Under the pieces are notes generated by a model. It saw only the letters and a program-made list of their open reading frames with translations. It had not been told where the DNA came from and searched no databases. This document shows, one piece after another, positions 1 through 8,749 of a stretch of 64,000 bases of DNA (the stretch's first letter is position 1; every line of letters begins with the position of its first letter). The stretch comes from an uncultured Bacteroidales bacterium (GTDB lineage Bacteria > Bacteroidota > Bacteroidia > Bacteroidales > Muribaculaceae): the NCBI GenBank assembly GCA_947570265.1, contig CANOUR010000001.1, forward strand, positions 1 through 64,000, in the 5' to 3' direction. The position numbers and the translations under genes are program-made.

Positions 1-214
1 CCATGAGGAAGAATTTGATCTGCTCGTCGCTGTGGCGGTCGTCGACCAGCAGATAGGGGGCGACTTTGTCGATGACCCTTTGTTTCTCGAGGCAGAAGAG
101 GATGGCTTCCTGCTGACGCGACATGGGTCGGCCGTACCACTTGCGGAAGTGGTAGCCGAGAGGGGGCGAGCCGGGAGGGAGGCTGCGGCGTATGTCGCGG
201 ACGGTGGGGAGCAT
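1..214 (-). CDS. Unknown protein, N-terminal part only
   Basis: An open frame reads leftward from an ATG at 214-212 and leaves the window, so only the first 71 codons are visible. The start is preceded by a purine-rich stretch (aaaggaata) that could serve as a weak ribosome binding site. The visible residues are basic and proline-rich near the start (MLPTVRDIRRSLPPG), then contain a stretch with several aromatic residues and Arg/Lys (YHFRKWYG). There is no signal peptide or membrane segment. I do not recognise the family. It lies downstream of the alpha-2-macroglobulin-like gene on the same strand, with a hairpin between them, so it is probably a separate transcription unit. The plus-strand frame over the same bases is judged a shadow. 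Confidence 0.55.
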   Translation of the reverse strand, partial: MLPTVRDIRRSLPPGSPPLGYHFRKWYGRPMSRQQEAILFCLEKQRVIDKVAPYLLVDDRHSDEQIKFFLM

Positions 215-242
215 GACTATTCCTTTTGCCGCGAAGATAGAA

Positions 243-282
243 CGCGCACGATGCCTGTGACCGACATCGTGCGCGATTTTTT
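243..282 (+). terminator. Hairpin with T-run on the plus strand
   Basis: A perfect 11-bp stem (243-253 with 265-275, core gcgcacgatg/catcgtgcgc) encloses an 11-nt loop and is followed by attttttag on the plus strand. In form it is an intrinsic terminator for plus-strand transcription, yet both flanking genes are on the minus strand. It may still stop the long transcript arriving from the right, or block antisense transcription. Confidence 0.6.
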
Positions 283-322
283 AGCTGCTTTAGCTTTTAT
301 AGCTCTGTCGCTTCAGTATTGA

Positions 323-3300
323 TCAGTTGACGGCGATGCTCGCGCCGGAGGTGTTGGCGACAAGCGAGGGATTGTATTGGCTCTGGATTGTGGCCGCTCC
401 CATCGTGTAGACACCGGCTGAGTTGACCCACATGTCGTAGGTGAGTACGTAAGTGCCGACAGTCAGCCGGTTGATGAACAAGGATGTGACAGCATCGGAA
501 TTCTCGCGATAGAACGGAAGTCCGTCGCACCATACGCGTCCGGGCATCTGTTCGACAGGCTCGAAACATGCAGGGCGGTTGTCGGCAATGGTGACATAGT
601 CCATGGTGCGTCCGCACTTGATGGTGAGCGATACACGGACACGCTGTCCGACCTGAGCGCGACCATTGAGGGGGCGCACCGTGCCGTCGGCATTGACGAC
701 AAAACATTGCTTGTCGATGGATAGGTCGGGCAAGCTATGAGGCTCGATGGCGGCCATGTCGCTGATCTGCTGACAGAATACGGTGCCCCACGAGGGGGTG
801 GCGGCACTGCCGGCCACGGTGAGAGAAGCGCCTGAGTTGGATAGCGCGGATATGTCGGTGCGGATGTAGCCGAGAGTGCGGTCTATGGGGGTGACATCGA
901 TCTGATTGCCAGCGATAGCCAACTGTGTGCCATGGGCGGGAGCGAGCCATTTGCCCGAGGCGGCAACAAATGAAGCGACCGTGCGCGATGCGCTGACTGA
1001 GTTGCCCCAGTCCTGCGCCCCTTTCTGCATCACGATCCATTGGCGTATGAGGTCGACATCGGGGCTTTGCGGCTCAATGCGGGCAAAAGCATCGAGGATG
1101 AGAGATGTGGCAGCTGCGGGATTCATTGACCACAGACCCTGCGCGATGCCCGGCCACCACATGCCTTTTTCGGGAGAAGACTCGGCATATTCACGGAGAG
1201 ATTCGAGAATATGGCGGGAAGTGGCGGTGTAGTTGTGGTTGTCGAGGATGATCGCCGCAACCGCCTTTGCGGGGGCATTGAGATCGCGCCACCGGCCTAT
1301 GAGCTGCTGGACTGTTGCCGAGCTTACACGCTCGGCAGCTGAAGACTGACGGATGTCGGGGAAGAGATCGCGGATGTAGACATACTCGGTGTAGTTGCCT
1401 GACGGCCACCGGCGATAGTCGTCGGCGACATCGGCATCGAACCACCGCAAGGCATTGCCGATCATGCCAGAGAGGCGCTTGTCGTCGGGGAGCCATCCGA
1501 GACGGTTGAGATCGCCCAAGATGGCAAGCACACGAGCCGTAGCCCAAGAGGATGCCTTGGTGTCGCCACCATTCCATCCCCAGCCTCCGCCGCTGACCTG
1601 CAGACGAGTCAGCAGGTCGACGGCGCGCGAGATGGCCCGTGATGTGGACTTGCGGTCGAACAGCAGGGCGAGACGATCCATGCGCTCGGTGTCGGAGCGT
1701 GCGTCCATCATCCATGGTGTGACCTGAAGCAAAGCGATCTTGAGATCGGTATTGCGCTGGAGCATCGACACGAGAGTGGAGTCGGATCGATCGGTAGATG
1801 TCCATTGCCGGAGAGCCTTGGCCACAGAAGGATTGGAACGCAGGATGCCATCGGCAACAGCGGCGGAGAATATCACTCCGGCAGCATCGACCGAATTGTT
1901 CAGCGGCGCTGACGAGAGAGAGGGAAGCGCCGTGACGACATACCATGCGGGATTCTCACAGAATTCGAGAGATACGCGCGCACCATCTGACCATTTGGGC
2001 AAAGAGGTGGTGAAGAGAGTCTGCCCGGCAGGGATGTAGAACGAACTGGCGGATATGACCGGCTGTGCGGACTCGAGCAGAGGTATGAGAGCCTGCTCGC
2101 CGTCGGCAAATGCGTCGATGGATGATTTGACACGATAGCCGACCATTGTGACGGTTGATGGCGCATCGAAGGTGATGACCGCTACAGCGGATGCACCGGA
2201 AGCGATGCGGTCGGTCTGACCTGCTGACTGGAGGATCTGTCCGGTAGCGGGATCGAAAATCTCTATTGCGGTGGCGACAGATTGGTCGGCATCGCTGTTG
2301 TTCATGACCAGAGCACGCACCTCGGCACGGTCGCCCTGACGCAGGAAGCGAGGCAGATCGGGCTGCACCATCACAGGCTTTGACGCCACAATGCTGCGCT
2401 GCATGGATGCTGACAACAGAGAGCGGGTGAACGCCAGTGCATCGAACCGCCAAGTGGTGTTGGCGTCGGGCACGGTGAAGGAGAATGCAAGGCGTCCATC
2501 GTCGCCGGTGGTGAGCATCGGTTTGAAGAATGCGAGCGGCACCTCCTTGTCGCGGTAGGCAAACGGAGTCTGATCGTGACCAGATTCATCGACAGCTGAC
2601 TCCTGACCGGAATCGGCGGCCGATCCGGCTGATTTTTTCACCGCCATGTCGAACGAAGCGGTGGCGACAGCCTCGTCTTCGGTCACTGCGATTTCCTCCT
2701 TCAATTCATTGACAACAGCATCCATCGAAACGGCAGAATTGTAGAGTCTGCCACGAGACATCACCGCGCCTGAGAATGAGCGGCCATAGGTCTGCAGCAT
2801 TGGCTCGCCAATGGAGATGCAACCGTAGTTTTTCACGCGCGAAGCAGTGTATCCGCTGACAGAGCCTCCGGCGCCGGAGCGCCAGCTCCAATGAGGCTGA
2901 TAGCCGCTGTTGAACGATAATGACCGGGATGAGCTGACCAGAGCATCAATGGATGCATTGTACATCGACAGGATGACCGCAGAGCGGCCGGGATCGCTGC
3001 CGCAACTGTCGGCTACGGTGAAAGTCCATGTCTCGTGAGCGCCGGGCTGCAGACGATCGCGCATGGACTCGGCACGGATGACGAGCGAATGGCGGGCGGA
3101 TGGCGCAGTAATGCCGAACTCAAGCGATGATGAGCGGAATTGAGCCACGGCGTTGAGAGACAGAGTGGCTTTTGAAACAGAATCGGGCAGAGAATAACCG
3201 ACATGCCGCATGCCGGCAGGGAAAGCGACCCATCGCTGCTCGAGAATCTTACCGTCGGACGAAAGAGTGTAGAGCAGATGCGTGTCGGCCGGAGCACCTA

Positions 3301-5908
3301 CGAGAACTGATCCGCTGCTGCCATCGGGGGTGAGAGCGCTCTGGGGAGACCACAGCACGCAATCGGTGACGGGACAGGCTGTGTCGGTTGGCCGATAGAG
3401 CACTGTCGACACGGTTGCCGAATCGCCATCGGCTACATTGAAACGCATCTCGACCGGTCCAGACGGGATAGAGCTGAGATCGACCCGGGGAGATGCCGAA
3501 GGGATCGTGAGGGTAGAGAGCAAGCTGTCGCCCCGCAGAATGCGGCATGTGACATTGACCGTGGCAGGATCGCCGGAAACGTCGGTGACCTTGATGTTGA
3601 GAACCACCGGACGATCGACATCGATGGCCGACGGAATGTTTGCGAAAAGGCTGTAGGACTCCCTGCGGGTGAATATGTCGGAAGTATGCTGCGATTCGCC
3701 CGATGGAGATGTGACGGTGACCGCGGCGCTCCATGGCCCGTCGGGAGATGGAGAGCCATCGAGCACGTCGGCCGGAACAGTTACGGAATAGCGTCCTGAG
3801 GCATCGGTGACAGCGCTGAGCGTGTAGAAAGGTGTGCCCTGACCGCTATCGAGCCACCATCGGAACCGCGGCACAGCCCTGAGTGAGACACTGACCTGAG
3901 CACCTGCAAGAGGAAAGCCGGAGTAGGTGACGGCCGTGCCGCTAAGAGTGACCGAGCCGCCGGAGGTGACAGCCGGGGCGGGCGAGATGGCAAAGACGGG
4001 CAACTTGTAGTCGGAAACGGTGAATGACCGGTAGGCACGGATGCCTCCTGACCCTGTGAGCTTCAGGCCATAGTCGCCAGTGAGACCTGACTGTGGCAAT
4101 ACGAAAACGCCTTCGGCACGTCCAAAGCTGTCGGTGACAAGCTCAATATCACCGACAGTCTCGCCATTGGCTGCTGTGAGCGATGCCTTAAGGCGCTCAT
4201 TTTCGAGCAAAGCACGCGACTGACCGAGGACGCTGTAGGCCACGGCGACGAAACGCACCGTGTCGCCCGGATGATAGAGCGGCAGCGACGTGAGAACCGA
4301 AGCGGAACGATGAGGCTCGGATTTGCCTTCGGAGATGCCACTGTAGAACGAAACCCACATAGGGACGGAGGTGGAATTATCCTTGACGGCATAGACCCTC
4401 TGGCAATTCTTATCGTCGGGGAAGCGCAGCAAGCCTGAGCGGTCAGTGAGACCGGCCTTGGAATATCTTTCACTGCGGGAATCGTATGCGAATATGCCGG
4501 CGTCGGCTACCGGCGAGCCATCGATGCCATCGAGAGCCCACACCCTCTTGCCATCGAAAGAGGATGCAGCCATGGCAAGACGCGTGCACCAGACGGGATC
4601 GTAGCCGGAGGTGACGGAGGACAGCTGACCATCGACCGTAGGCACGATGATGTAGACACCCTCGTCTTTGAACGTGTAGGGAATCTCCATGACACCCTCG
4701 CATAGAATGGTGTCGCCCACACTTACGGCAATATCGCCGATTTTGGCTGAAGCGCCAGTCGATGGGTTGAAACGTACCAGACCATTGTCAGGCTGACGGC
4801 GGATGCGGTAGATGTCGAGACGGCCGCCGGTGACATTGCGGGCTTTGACGCGTATGGTGACCGGCACTCCGGGGGCAAAGCTCTCGGGCATGCTGACGTC
4901 GATCGATTTCTGTTCGAGGCGGGCGACAATGTCGCGCACGCAACCGATGCGTGGGTATGCCGAATGAGCTTTTATGAAGGCTTTAGCGGCATCGTAAAGC
5001 CATGGATCGTTGCCGTGGCTGAAGTCGGCATAAGCCAAAAGGGGTTCGGCGCAGAACTCTGTCGAGAGGTTGCTTTCATAGATGTCGCGCAAAGAACGGC
5101 AGATGAGATTGTTTTCACCGTCGTTGCCGAAAAGATGGGTAGAGAGAAACCGCAGACGGCCTGTCATAGCCATCAGTCGCGGTGCAGGTGATCCGCTGTG
5201 GTGGAAGGCAATGAGATCGTCGTAAAGCGACAGCACACGCCATGCGGCTTGATCGCTCAACCGCACTTGTCCGGCTGGCCGGGAAAGTGCCCGCAGTGGA
5301 ACGACATTGCCGATAGAGTAGATGGAGCGGTAGGTGTCGATGGCCCGTGAGACGGCGAAGTCGTAGAGCGTCGGATAGTAGATGTGGGTGAGTTTGCCAA
5401 GCTGGAGCACGCTTTTCCAATCGGCGACGGGCACTTGCTGCAGATCACGGGCATTGGCGAGCGCGCGGCCGTAGAGAGCATCGATGCGCGCCCTGAACTG
5501 ATCGCCACTCCACTGCAAGGGATCGTCGGGCATAGGCGTGAGGGGGAGTGTGCGGCGGTTGAATTCCCATGAGCGGGATTGGTAGAGCCGGTGGTAGAGT
5601 TCGGCCTCAAGCAGATCGATGATGGCGACGGTGACCGAATCGGAGACCTGAGAGCGGACGCTGTCGATAAATGCGACGGTCTTGCCGACATTGTCTCTGT
5701 CGATGGAGGTCTCGGCGATAGAGTATTTCAACAAAGCCGAGACGGTGGCCTGCCCGTCGGACTTGCGGAGGGCAGTGCGTAGGGCGGCTTCGGACTGCTT
5801 GATGACTTTGCGCGGGAAAGCGAAATCGGGGGTGTCGACATTGTCGCGCGCGATTGCAACGATGCAGAAAGTCATCGCCATGAAGATGGCGATCATACGT
5901 GCTCTCAT
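323..5908 (-). CDS. Large alpha-2-macroglobulin family protein without thioester motif
   Basis: This 1861-residue exported protein has a signal peptide directly after the start (MRARMIAIFMAMTFCIVAIA). ATG at 5908 is preferred over the TTG two codons upstream. An MG2-like segment lies near residue 540 (LYHPGDTVRF). The A2M domain lies around 1110-1200 (FSFTVPDANTTWRFDALAF). The helical TED-like domain follows from about 1330 to 1650 and includes GGWGWNGG near 1450. Where thioester members carry CGEQ or CLEQ, this protein reads PLNNSVDAAG, so no Cys-Gln thioester can form. A2M-like proteins of this size occur across Bacteroidota and are thought to trap proteases or act in envelope defence; that role is inferred here. 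In many bacteria the partner is PBP1C, but none is visible next to it. It is preceded by a structured 330-bp intergenic region. Family assignment is secure; function is not. Confidence 0.9.
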   Translation of the reverse strand: MRARMIAIFMAMTFCIVAIARDNVDTPDFAFPRKVIKQSEAALRTALRKSDGQATVSALLKYSIAETSIDRDNVGKTVAFIDSVRSQVSDSVTVAIIDLLEAELYHRLYQSRSWEFNRRTLPLTPMPDDPLQWSGDQFRARIDALYGRALANARDLQQVPVADWKSVLQLGKLTHIYYPTLYDFAVSRAIDTYRSIYSIGNVVPLRALSRPAGQVRLSDQAAWRVLSLYDDLIAFHHSGSPAPRLMAMTGRLRFLSTHLFGNDGENNLICRSLRDIYESNLSTEFCAEPLLAYADFSHGNDPWLYDAAKAFIKAHSAYPRIGCVRDIVARLEQKSIDVSMPESFAPGVPVTIRVKARNVTGGRLDIYRIRRQPDNGLVRFNPSTGASAKIGDIAVSVGDTILCEGVMEIPYTFKDEGVYIIVPTVDGQLSSVTSGYDPVWCTRLAMAASSFDGKRVWALDGIDGSPVADAGIFAYDSRSERYSKAGLTDRSGLLRFPDDKNCQRVYAVKDNSTSVPMWVSFYSGISEGKSEPHRSASVLTSLPLYHPGDTVRFVAVAYSVLGQSRALLENERLKASLTAANGETVGDIELVTDSFGRAEGVFVLPQSGLTGDYGLKLTGSGGIRAYRSFTVSDYKLPVFAISPAPAVTSGGSVTLSGTAVTYSGFPLAGAQVSVSLRAVPRFRWWLDSGQGTPFYTLSAVTDASGRYSVTVPADVLDGSPSPDGPWSAAVTVTSPSGESQHTSDIFTRRESYSLFANIPSAIDVDRPVVLNIKVTDVSGDPATVNVTCRILRGDSLLSTLTIPSASPRVDLSSIPSGPVEMRFNVADGDSATVSTVLYRPTDTACPVTDCVLWSPQSALTPDGSSGSVLVGAPADTHLLYTLSSDGKILEQRWVAFPAGMRHVGYSLPDSVSKATLSLNAVAQFRSSSLEFGITAPSARHSLVIRAESMRDRLQPGAHETWTFTVADSCGSDPGRSAVILSMYNASIDALVSSSRSLSFNSGYQPHWSWRSGAGGSVSGYTASRVKNYGCISIGEPMLQTYGRSFSGAVMSRGRLYNSAVSMDAVVNELKEEIAVTEDEAVATASFDMAVKKSAGSAADSGQESAVDESGHDQTPFAYRDKEVPLAFFKPMLTTGDDGRLAFSFTVPDANTTWRFDALAFTRSLLSASMQRSIVASKPVMVQPDLPRFLRQGDRAEVRALVMNNSDADQSVATAIEIFDPATGQILQSAGQTDRIASGASAVAVITFDAPSTVTMVGYRVKSSIDAFADGEQALIPLLESAQPVISASSFYIPAGQTLFTTSLPKWSDGARVSLEFCENPAWYVVTALPSLSSAPLNNSVDAAGVIFSAAVADGILRSNPSVAKALRQWTSTDRSDSTLVSMLQRNTDLKIALLQVTPWMMDARSDTERMDRLALLFDRKSTSRAISRAVDLLTRLQVSGGGWGWNGGDTKASSWATARVLAILGDLNRLGWLPDDKRLSGMIGNALRWFDADVADDYRRWPSGNYTEYVYIRDLFPDIRQSSAAERVSSATVQQLIGRWRDLNAPAKAVAAIILDNHNYTATSRHILESLREYAESSPEKGMWWPGIAQGLWSMNPAAATSLILDAFARIEPQSPDVDLIRQWIVMQKGAQDWGNSVSASRTVASFVAASGKWLAPAHGTQLAIAGNQIDVTPIDRTLGYIRTDISALSNSGASLTVAGSAATPSWGTVFCQQISDMAAIEPHSLPDLSIDKQCFVVNADGTVRPLNGRAQVGQRVRVSLTIKCGRTMDYVTIADNRPACFEPVEQMPGRVWCDGLPFYRENSDAVTSLFINRLTVGTYVLTYDMWVNSAGVYTMGAATIQSQYNPSLVANTSGASIAVN

Positions 5909-5941
5909 AGGCAAAAGTTAGTTATATGTTGAGAAAATTAA

Positions 5942-5992
5942 CCGGTCGGATATTGTTGTGAACGATGTCATAAGCAATGAACGGCCGACCGG
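5942..5992 (-). terminator. Stem-loop upstream of the A2M-like gene
   Basis: An 8-bp perfect inverted repeat (ccggtcgg at 5942-5949, ccgaccgg at 5985-5992) with a 35-nt loop lies 34 nt upstream of the A2M-like start. Read on the minus strand the right-hand arm is followed by ttaatttt. It could end transcription coming from the Spy-like operon or form a structured leader. Confidence 0.4.
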
Positions 5993-6040
5993 GCAAAAAA
6001 GTTGCCTGGCGGAATGCCACGGTGAAGAAACGGAGGGGGG

Positions 6041-6236
6041 ATAAGTAACTCACAAAAATAAACTAATATGAATGACTATTTTTTGCCCTGCGGGTGAATA
6101 TATCCTTACTTGTCTTTTTGTTGCTTTTCCAATTTTCACGCAGTCGTTTAGCTCGCTAAACTCCTTTGTTCAAATTTGAAAATCATTCAAAAATACTGCG
6201 TAATTATATATTCATTTATTTGTGCGAGTTACTTAT
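6041..6236. repeat. MITE-like inverted-repeat element, about 196 bp
   Basis: The ends form imperfect terminal inverted repeats: the left end begins ataagtaactcacaaaaata, and the reverse complement of the right end begins ataagtaactcgcacaaata. About 25 of the first 29 positions agree. Internally there are nested inverted pairs: tgaatatat (6095-6103) with atatattca (6205-6213), cgcagt (6139-6144) with actgcg (6195-6200), and a central hairpin gtttagc-tc-gctaaac (6146-6161). The interval is AT-rich compared with flanking DNA and has no credible coding frame. It ends two bases before the stop codon of the Spy-like gene. It could be a non-autonomous mobile element or a structured RNA element downstream of that gene. 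No clear target-site duplication can be read. Confidence 0.6.
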
Positions 6237-6238
6237 GA

Positions 6239-6712
6239 TTATTTTTTGACAGTCTTGGCCTTGTGCTTGCGGTGCTGTTTGAGGATGTGGCGGTTGAACT
6301 TGCGCTCGACCTTCTTGAGCTTGAGGAGCTGGTCGGGGGTGAGGATGGTCTTGAATTTCGCAAAATAGCGCATTTCAATGGCATTCTCCTTGCCTTTTAT
6401 CTCATAGAGCGCTTCGGCGGCTTTTTCTTTTTCGGTGTCGGTGGCTTTGTCGCCTTTTTCGATCACTTTTTTGGCCATGTTCATTGCTTCGCCGGCTGTG
6501 CGCCTGGTGTCGGCCTCCATAGCGTCGTAGAGAGGCAGGAAGGCTTTGCGCTGCTCGTCGGTGAGTTTCAGCTCCTTGGTCATGAAGTCGTGTTTATAGC
6601 GAGTCATTTCCTTGAGCCAAGCTGTGCGTTCGGCGCTATTTTTCTGAGCATTGGCAACCGGAGCCATGGCCAGCACCGCCAACAGAATGGCAATGAATAT
6701 ATTTTTTCTCAT
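6239..6712 (-). CDS. Spy/LTXXQ-like periplasmic protein
   Basis: This 157-residue protein begins with a clear signal peptide (MRKNIFIAILLAVLAMAPVANAQ). The ATG at 6712 is chosen over a longer frame because it places this peptide at the terminus. The mature part is highly charged and helical, with the LTDEQRKAFLPLYDAME and LTPDQLLKLKKVE segments typical of the Spy/CpxP family, here near residues 54 and 125. Relatives are periplasmic chaperones or stress sensors. It is the last gene of a set beginning with an ECF sigma factor and a membrane anti-sigma-like protein, 22 nt from the latter, so its expression is probably governed by that sigma factor. The Lys/His-rich tail (KQHRKHKAKTVKK) is notable. 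Confidence 0.8.
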   Translation of the reverse strand: MRKNIFIAILLAVLAMAPVANAQKNSAERTAWLKEMTRYKHDFMTKELKLTDEQRKAFLPLYDAMEADTRRTAGEAMNMAKKVIEKGDKATDTEKEKAAEALYEIKGKENAIEMRYFAKFKTILTPDQLLKLKKVERKFNRHILKQHRKHKAKTVKK

Positions 6713-6734
6713 AGGTGTGGGTCTTAGAGTGTGA

Positions 6735-7121
6735 TTAGATTGACTCATTCCAGACGTCGTCGAGCAGGTCGGCGCTGTCGGCGTCGTCGAGTATGTAGTC
6801 GTCGATGAATGTGTCGCTTCCGACTGCCTGAGCAAGGACAGTGTTGCCTTCGATTGTCATTTCGGGCGACGAGCTGACGTGGTTGAATATGTGCATCATG
6901 CACCATACGCCCATGAACATTGCGGCCATGTAGACATAAGGACGGACAATCTGCCAGACAGAGCGCCGGGCAGGCGATGACGCAGCATCGCGCTCCCACT
7001 CCTGAACCGGGAGGGATGCGGCCATCCGGTCGGCGAAGTCCTGAAAATAGCCATCGGGGACGGTCATTCCCGATCGGCGGCCGACACGGTCGAGTATGCT
7101 GTTGCTGTTGTTGCTTTCCAT
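6735..7121 (-). CDS. Membrane anti-sigma-factor-like protein
   Basis: A 128-residue protein with one predicted membrane segment around residues 62-80 (YVYMAAMFMGVWCMMHIF), a cytoplasmic N-terminal half containing VPDGYFQDFADRM, and an acidic C-terminal tail rich in Asp (YILDDADSADLLDD). The position directly behind an ECF sigma gene (48 nt) and the one-TM topology suggest an anti-sigma factor or its functional counterpart. It does not show the HxxxCxxC zinc motif of classical zinc anti-sigma factors. The assignment rests on context and topology, not on a recognised catalytic or binding motif. Confidence 0.65.
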   Translation of the reverse strand: MESNNSNSILDRVGRRSGMTVPDGYFQDFADRMAASLPVQEWERDAASSPARRSVWQIVRPYVYMAAMFMGVWCMMHIFNHVSSSPEMTIEGNTVLAQAVGSDTFIDDYILDDADSADLLDDVWNESI

Positions 7122-7169
7122 CGTGTTGAAGATTATTTACATGATTAGACCGTGGTGGAGGGGTACAGT

Positions 7170-7736
7170 TTAATCCTCTCCGGCAAAAAATTTCTCGATT
7201 TTTTTGACGGCGAGATGATATGACGCTTTCAGCGCACCGACCGAAGTGCCGAGGATGGCCGACATGTCTTCGTATTTCATATCGTCGTAGTAGCGCATGT
7301 TGAACACGAGCTGCTGTTTTTCGGGGAGTTGCGACACGGCCTGACGCAGTTGCAGAGCCAGTGTGTCGCCATCGATGTGTGTGTCGGCGCTGAGGCTTGC
7401 AGATGCGGCGCGTGCATCGGGGCTATCGATGGATACACCGGCACGGCGTTTTTCTTTTTCGAGAAAAGAGAGGCTTTCGTTGATGGCGATCTTGTAGAGC
7501 CATGTCGACAGGCGGGCGTCGCCCCTGAAATTGTCGAGCGACAGCCAGGCTTTCATGAAAGTGTTTTGCAACAGGTCATTGGCATCGTCGTGGTTGTTGA
7601 CCATTCGACGAATCTGCCAGTATAGCGGTTCGGAGTAGGCTGCGATGACGTCGCCGAATGCCTTTCGGGCTTGAGACGGGTCACGCAACCGCTCCTCGAG
7701 ACGCGCCGACGCTTCTGGTGATGGTTTGTTGGACAT
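7170..7736 (-). CDS. ECF (sigma-70 family) RNA polymerase sigma factor
   Basis: This 188-residue protein has the two expected regions. Region 2 covers about residues 28-95, with the core-binding/-10 segment NDLLQNTFMKAWLSLDNFRG and STWLYKIAINESL. Region 4 covers about 130-185, with QLPEKQQLVFNMRYYDDMKYEDMSAILGTS as a helix-turn-helix. It starts with ATG at 7736. A candidate -7 box variant (TACCTTTA on the minus strand, about 7762-7769) lies upstream. It heads a three-gene set with an anti-sigma-like protein and a Spy-like protein, which implies an envelope-stress regulon. It is distinct from the second ECF gene at 8201-8749. Confidence 0.92.
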   Translation of the reverse strand: MSNKPSPEASARLEERLRDPSQARKAFGDVIAAYSEPLYWQIRRMVNNHDDANDLLQNTFMKAWLSLDNFRGDARLSTWLYKIAINESLSFLEKEKRRAGVSIDSPDARAASASLSADTHIDGDTLALQLRQAVSQLPEKQQLVFNMRYYDDMKYEDMSAILGTSVGALKASYHLAVKKIEKFFAGED

Positions 7737-7820
7737 GAATCGGTGCGGATTTGGTTACAATCTGTAAAGGTAGGCATTTATCGAGAGTCATTGCATCCGC
7801 TTGAGCACAAAAAATGTTAA

Positions 7821-7852
7821 GAGCGTGTCCCGGGTTTAACACTAAGAGCGTG
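7821..7852. repeat. GAGCGTGT...TTTAACAC motif and TAAGAGCGTG direct repeat
   Basis: Between the two ECF modules, gagcgtgtcccgggtttaac (continuing ac) at 7821-7842 resembles the intergenic motifs at 13107 and 37791. TAAGAGCGTG also occurs twice directly, at 7818-7827 and 7843-7852. The second copy overlaps the stop of the small membrane protein gene. A regulatory role for the downstream sigma gene is possible. Confidence 0.35.
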
Positions 7853-8204
7853 GCTGTGCGTCGGCGTACACACCGGGGTAGTCTGCGGCGTCGTCGACAC
7901 GTGCGAGCCTTATGCCGATGATGTTGCAGACAATTGCCATGATTATGACAGATGCCGCTATGACTCCCGCCAGCATGCCGACAGTGAAGACGCCTGTTCT
8001 CATCACCTCGACCACCGACCATACGGCATGTGAAACCGAGACCAGAATGCCTATGGCGTAGGCGATGCGCTCGATGGGTGAGGGTGTGCGCCCCGGAAGA
8101 CGGTTGAGCACTTTGCGTGTGAACCAATGCGATTGAGGCGCAGGCGGCAGGTCGTGCTTGAGCAGACGGGACAGTTGTTTATCTGAGAGTGTTTCTTTTT
8201 TCAT
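7842..8204 (-). CDS. Small membrane protein, probable anti-sigma partner
   Basis: A 120-residue protein with two membrane segments (about 44-67, IERIAYAIGILVSVSHAVWSVV, and 73-99, VFTVGMLAGVIAASVIIMAIV) and a soluble N-terminal region containing SRLLKHDLPPAPQSHWFTRKVL. Its start overlaps the stop of the preceding ECF sigma gene by 4 nt (ATGA), a strong sign of coupled translation and stoichiometric expression. That arrangement suggests it controls the sigma factor. No enzymatic or zinc-binding motif is visible, and I cannot name the family. Confidence 0.65.
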   Translation of the reverse strand: MKKETLSDKQLSRLLKHDLPPAPQSHWFTRKVLNRLPGRTPSPIERIAYAIGILVSVSHAVWSVVEVMRTGVFTVGMLAGVIAASVIIMAIVCNIIGIRLARVDDAADYPGVYADAQPRS

Positions 8205-8749
8205 TCGGATGAGAGATATTGTGCCATTCTCGCTCTGGCGCGGTGAAGGCGTGTTTTGACATTTGACTCTGTGAGACCCGTCATGCGACAGATTTTACGG
8301 AGAGGCATGTCTTCCATGTAAAACAGCAGTACCAGACTGCGGTCGACAGGACTGAGACGAGAGATGGCCGAGGCGGCATCAATGCGTGTGTCGGTGAAAT
8401 GGGCGTGGTCGGACGATGTGTCGGCAAGGGTGTCGGCGGTGTCGTCGGCGATGGCCTCGTAAGTGCGTTCGGATCGCATCCAGGAGTAGAATTCGTTGAC
8501 GGCGATCGATGTGAGCCATGTGCGGAAACGCGATGTGGCACGGAATGACGAAAGGTTGGTCCAAGCCTTGATGTAGGTGTTTTGCGCGAGATCGTCGGCA
8601 AGCGAGGCGTCGCCGGCGGTGAGGTTGAACAGGAAGCGGCGCAATGGCTCGCGCGTGGCATCGACAAGGCGTCCGAAGGCACGGGTGTCGTCCATAGCCA
8701 GCGAACGGGCTATGAGGGTCAGTTCGTCGATTTTACTGATTTCGGCCAC
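8201..8749 (-). CDS. ECF (sigma-70 family) RNA polymerase sigma factor, second module
   Basis: A 182-residue sigma factor with region 2 (DDLAQNTYIKAWTNLSSFRA, then FRTWLTSIAVNEFYSWMR) and region 4 (SRLSPVDRSLVLLFYMEDMPLRKICRMTGLTESNVKTRLHRARARM) as a helix-turn-helix. The start used is GTG at 8749, which overlaps the upstream DUF6249 gene by 17 nt; the next in-frame ATG is 18 codons later and would remove part of the N-terminus of region 2. The gene is sandwiched between DUF6249 and the small membrane protein, both overlapping it, so the three form one translationally linked unit. Confidence 0.92.
   Translation of the reverse strand: MAEISKIDELTLIARSLAMDDTRAFGRLVDATREPLRRFLFNLTAGDASLADDLAQNTYIKAWTNLSSFRATSRFRTWLTSIAVNEFYSWMRSERTYEAIADDTADTLADTSSDHAHFTDTRIDAASAISRLSPVDRSLVLLFYMEDMPLRKICRMTGLTESNVKTRLHRARARMAQYLSSE

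Noticed and set aside
32..322. Plus-strand 96-codon frame at the left edge
   Set aside because: It spans the hairpin at 243-275 and opposes the minus-strand frame with a better start and codon pattern; no family features.
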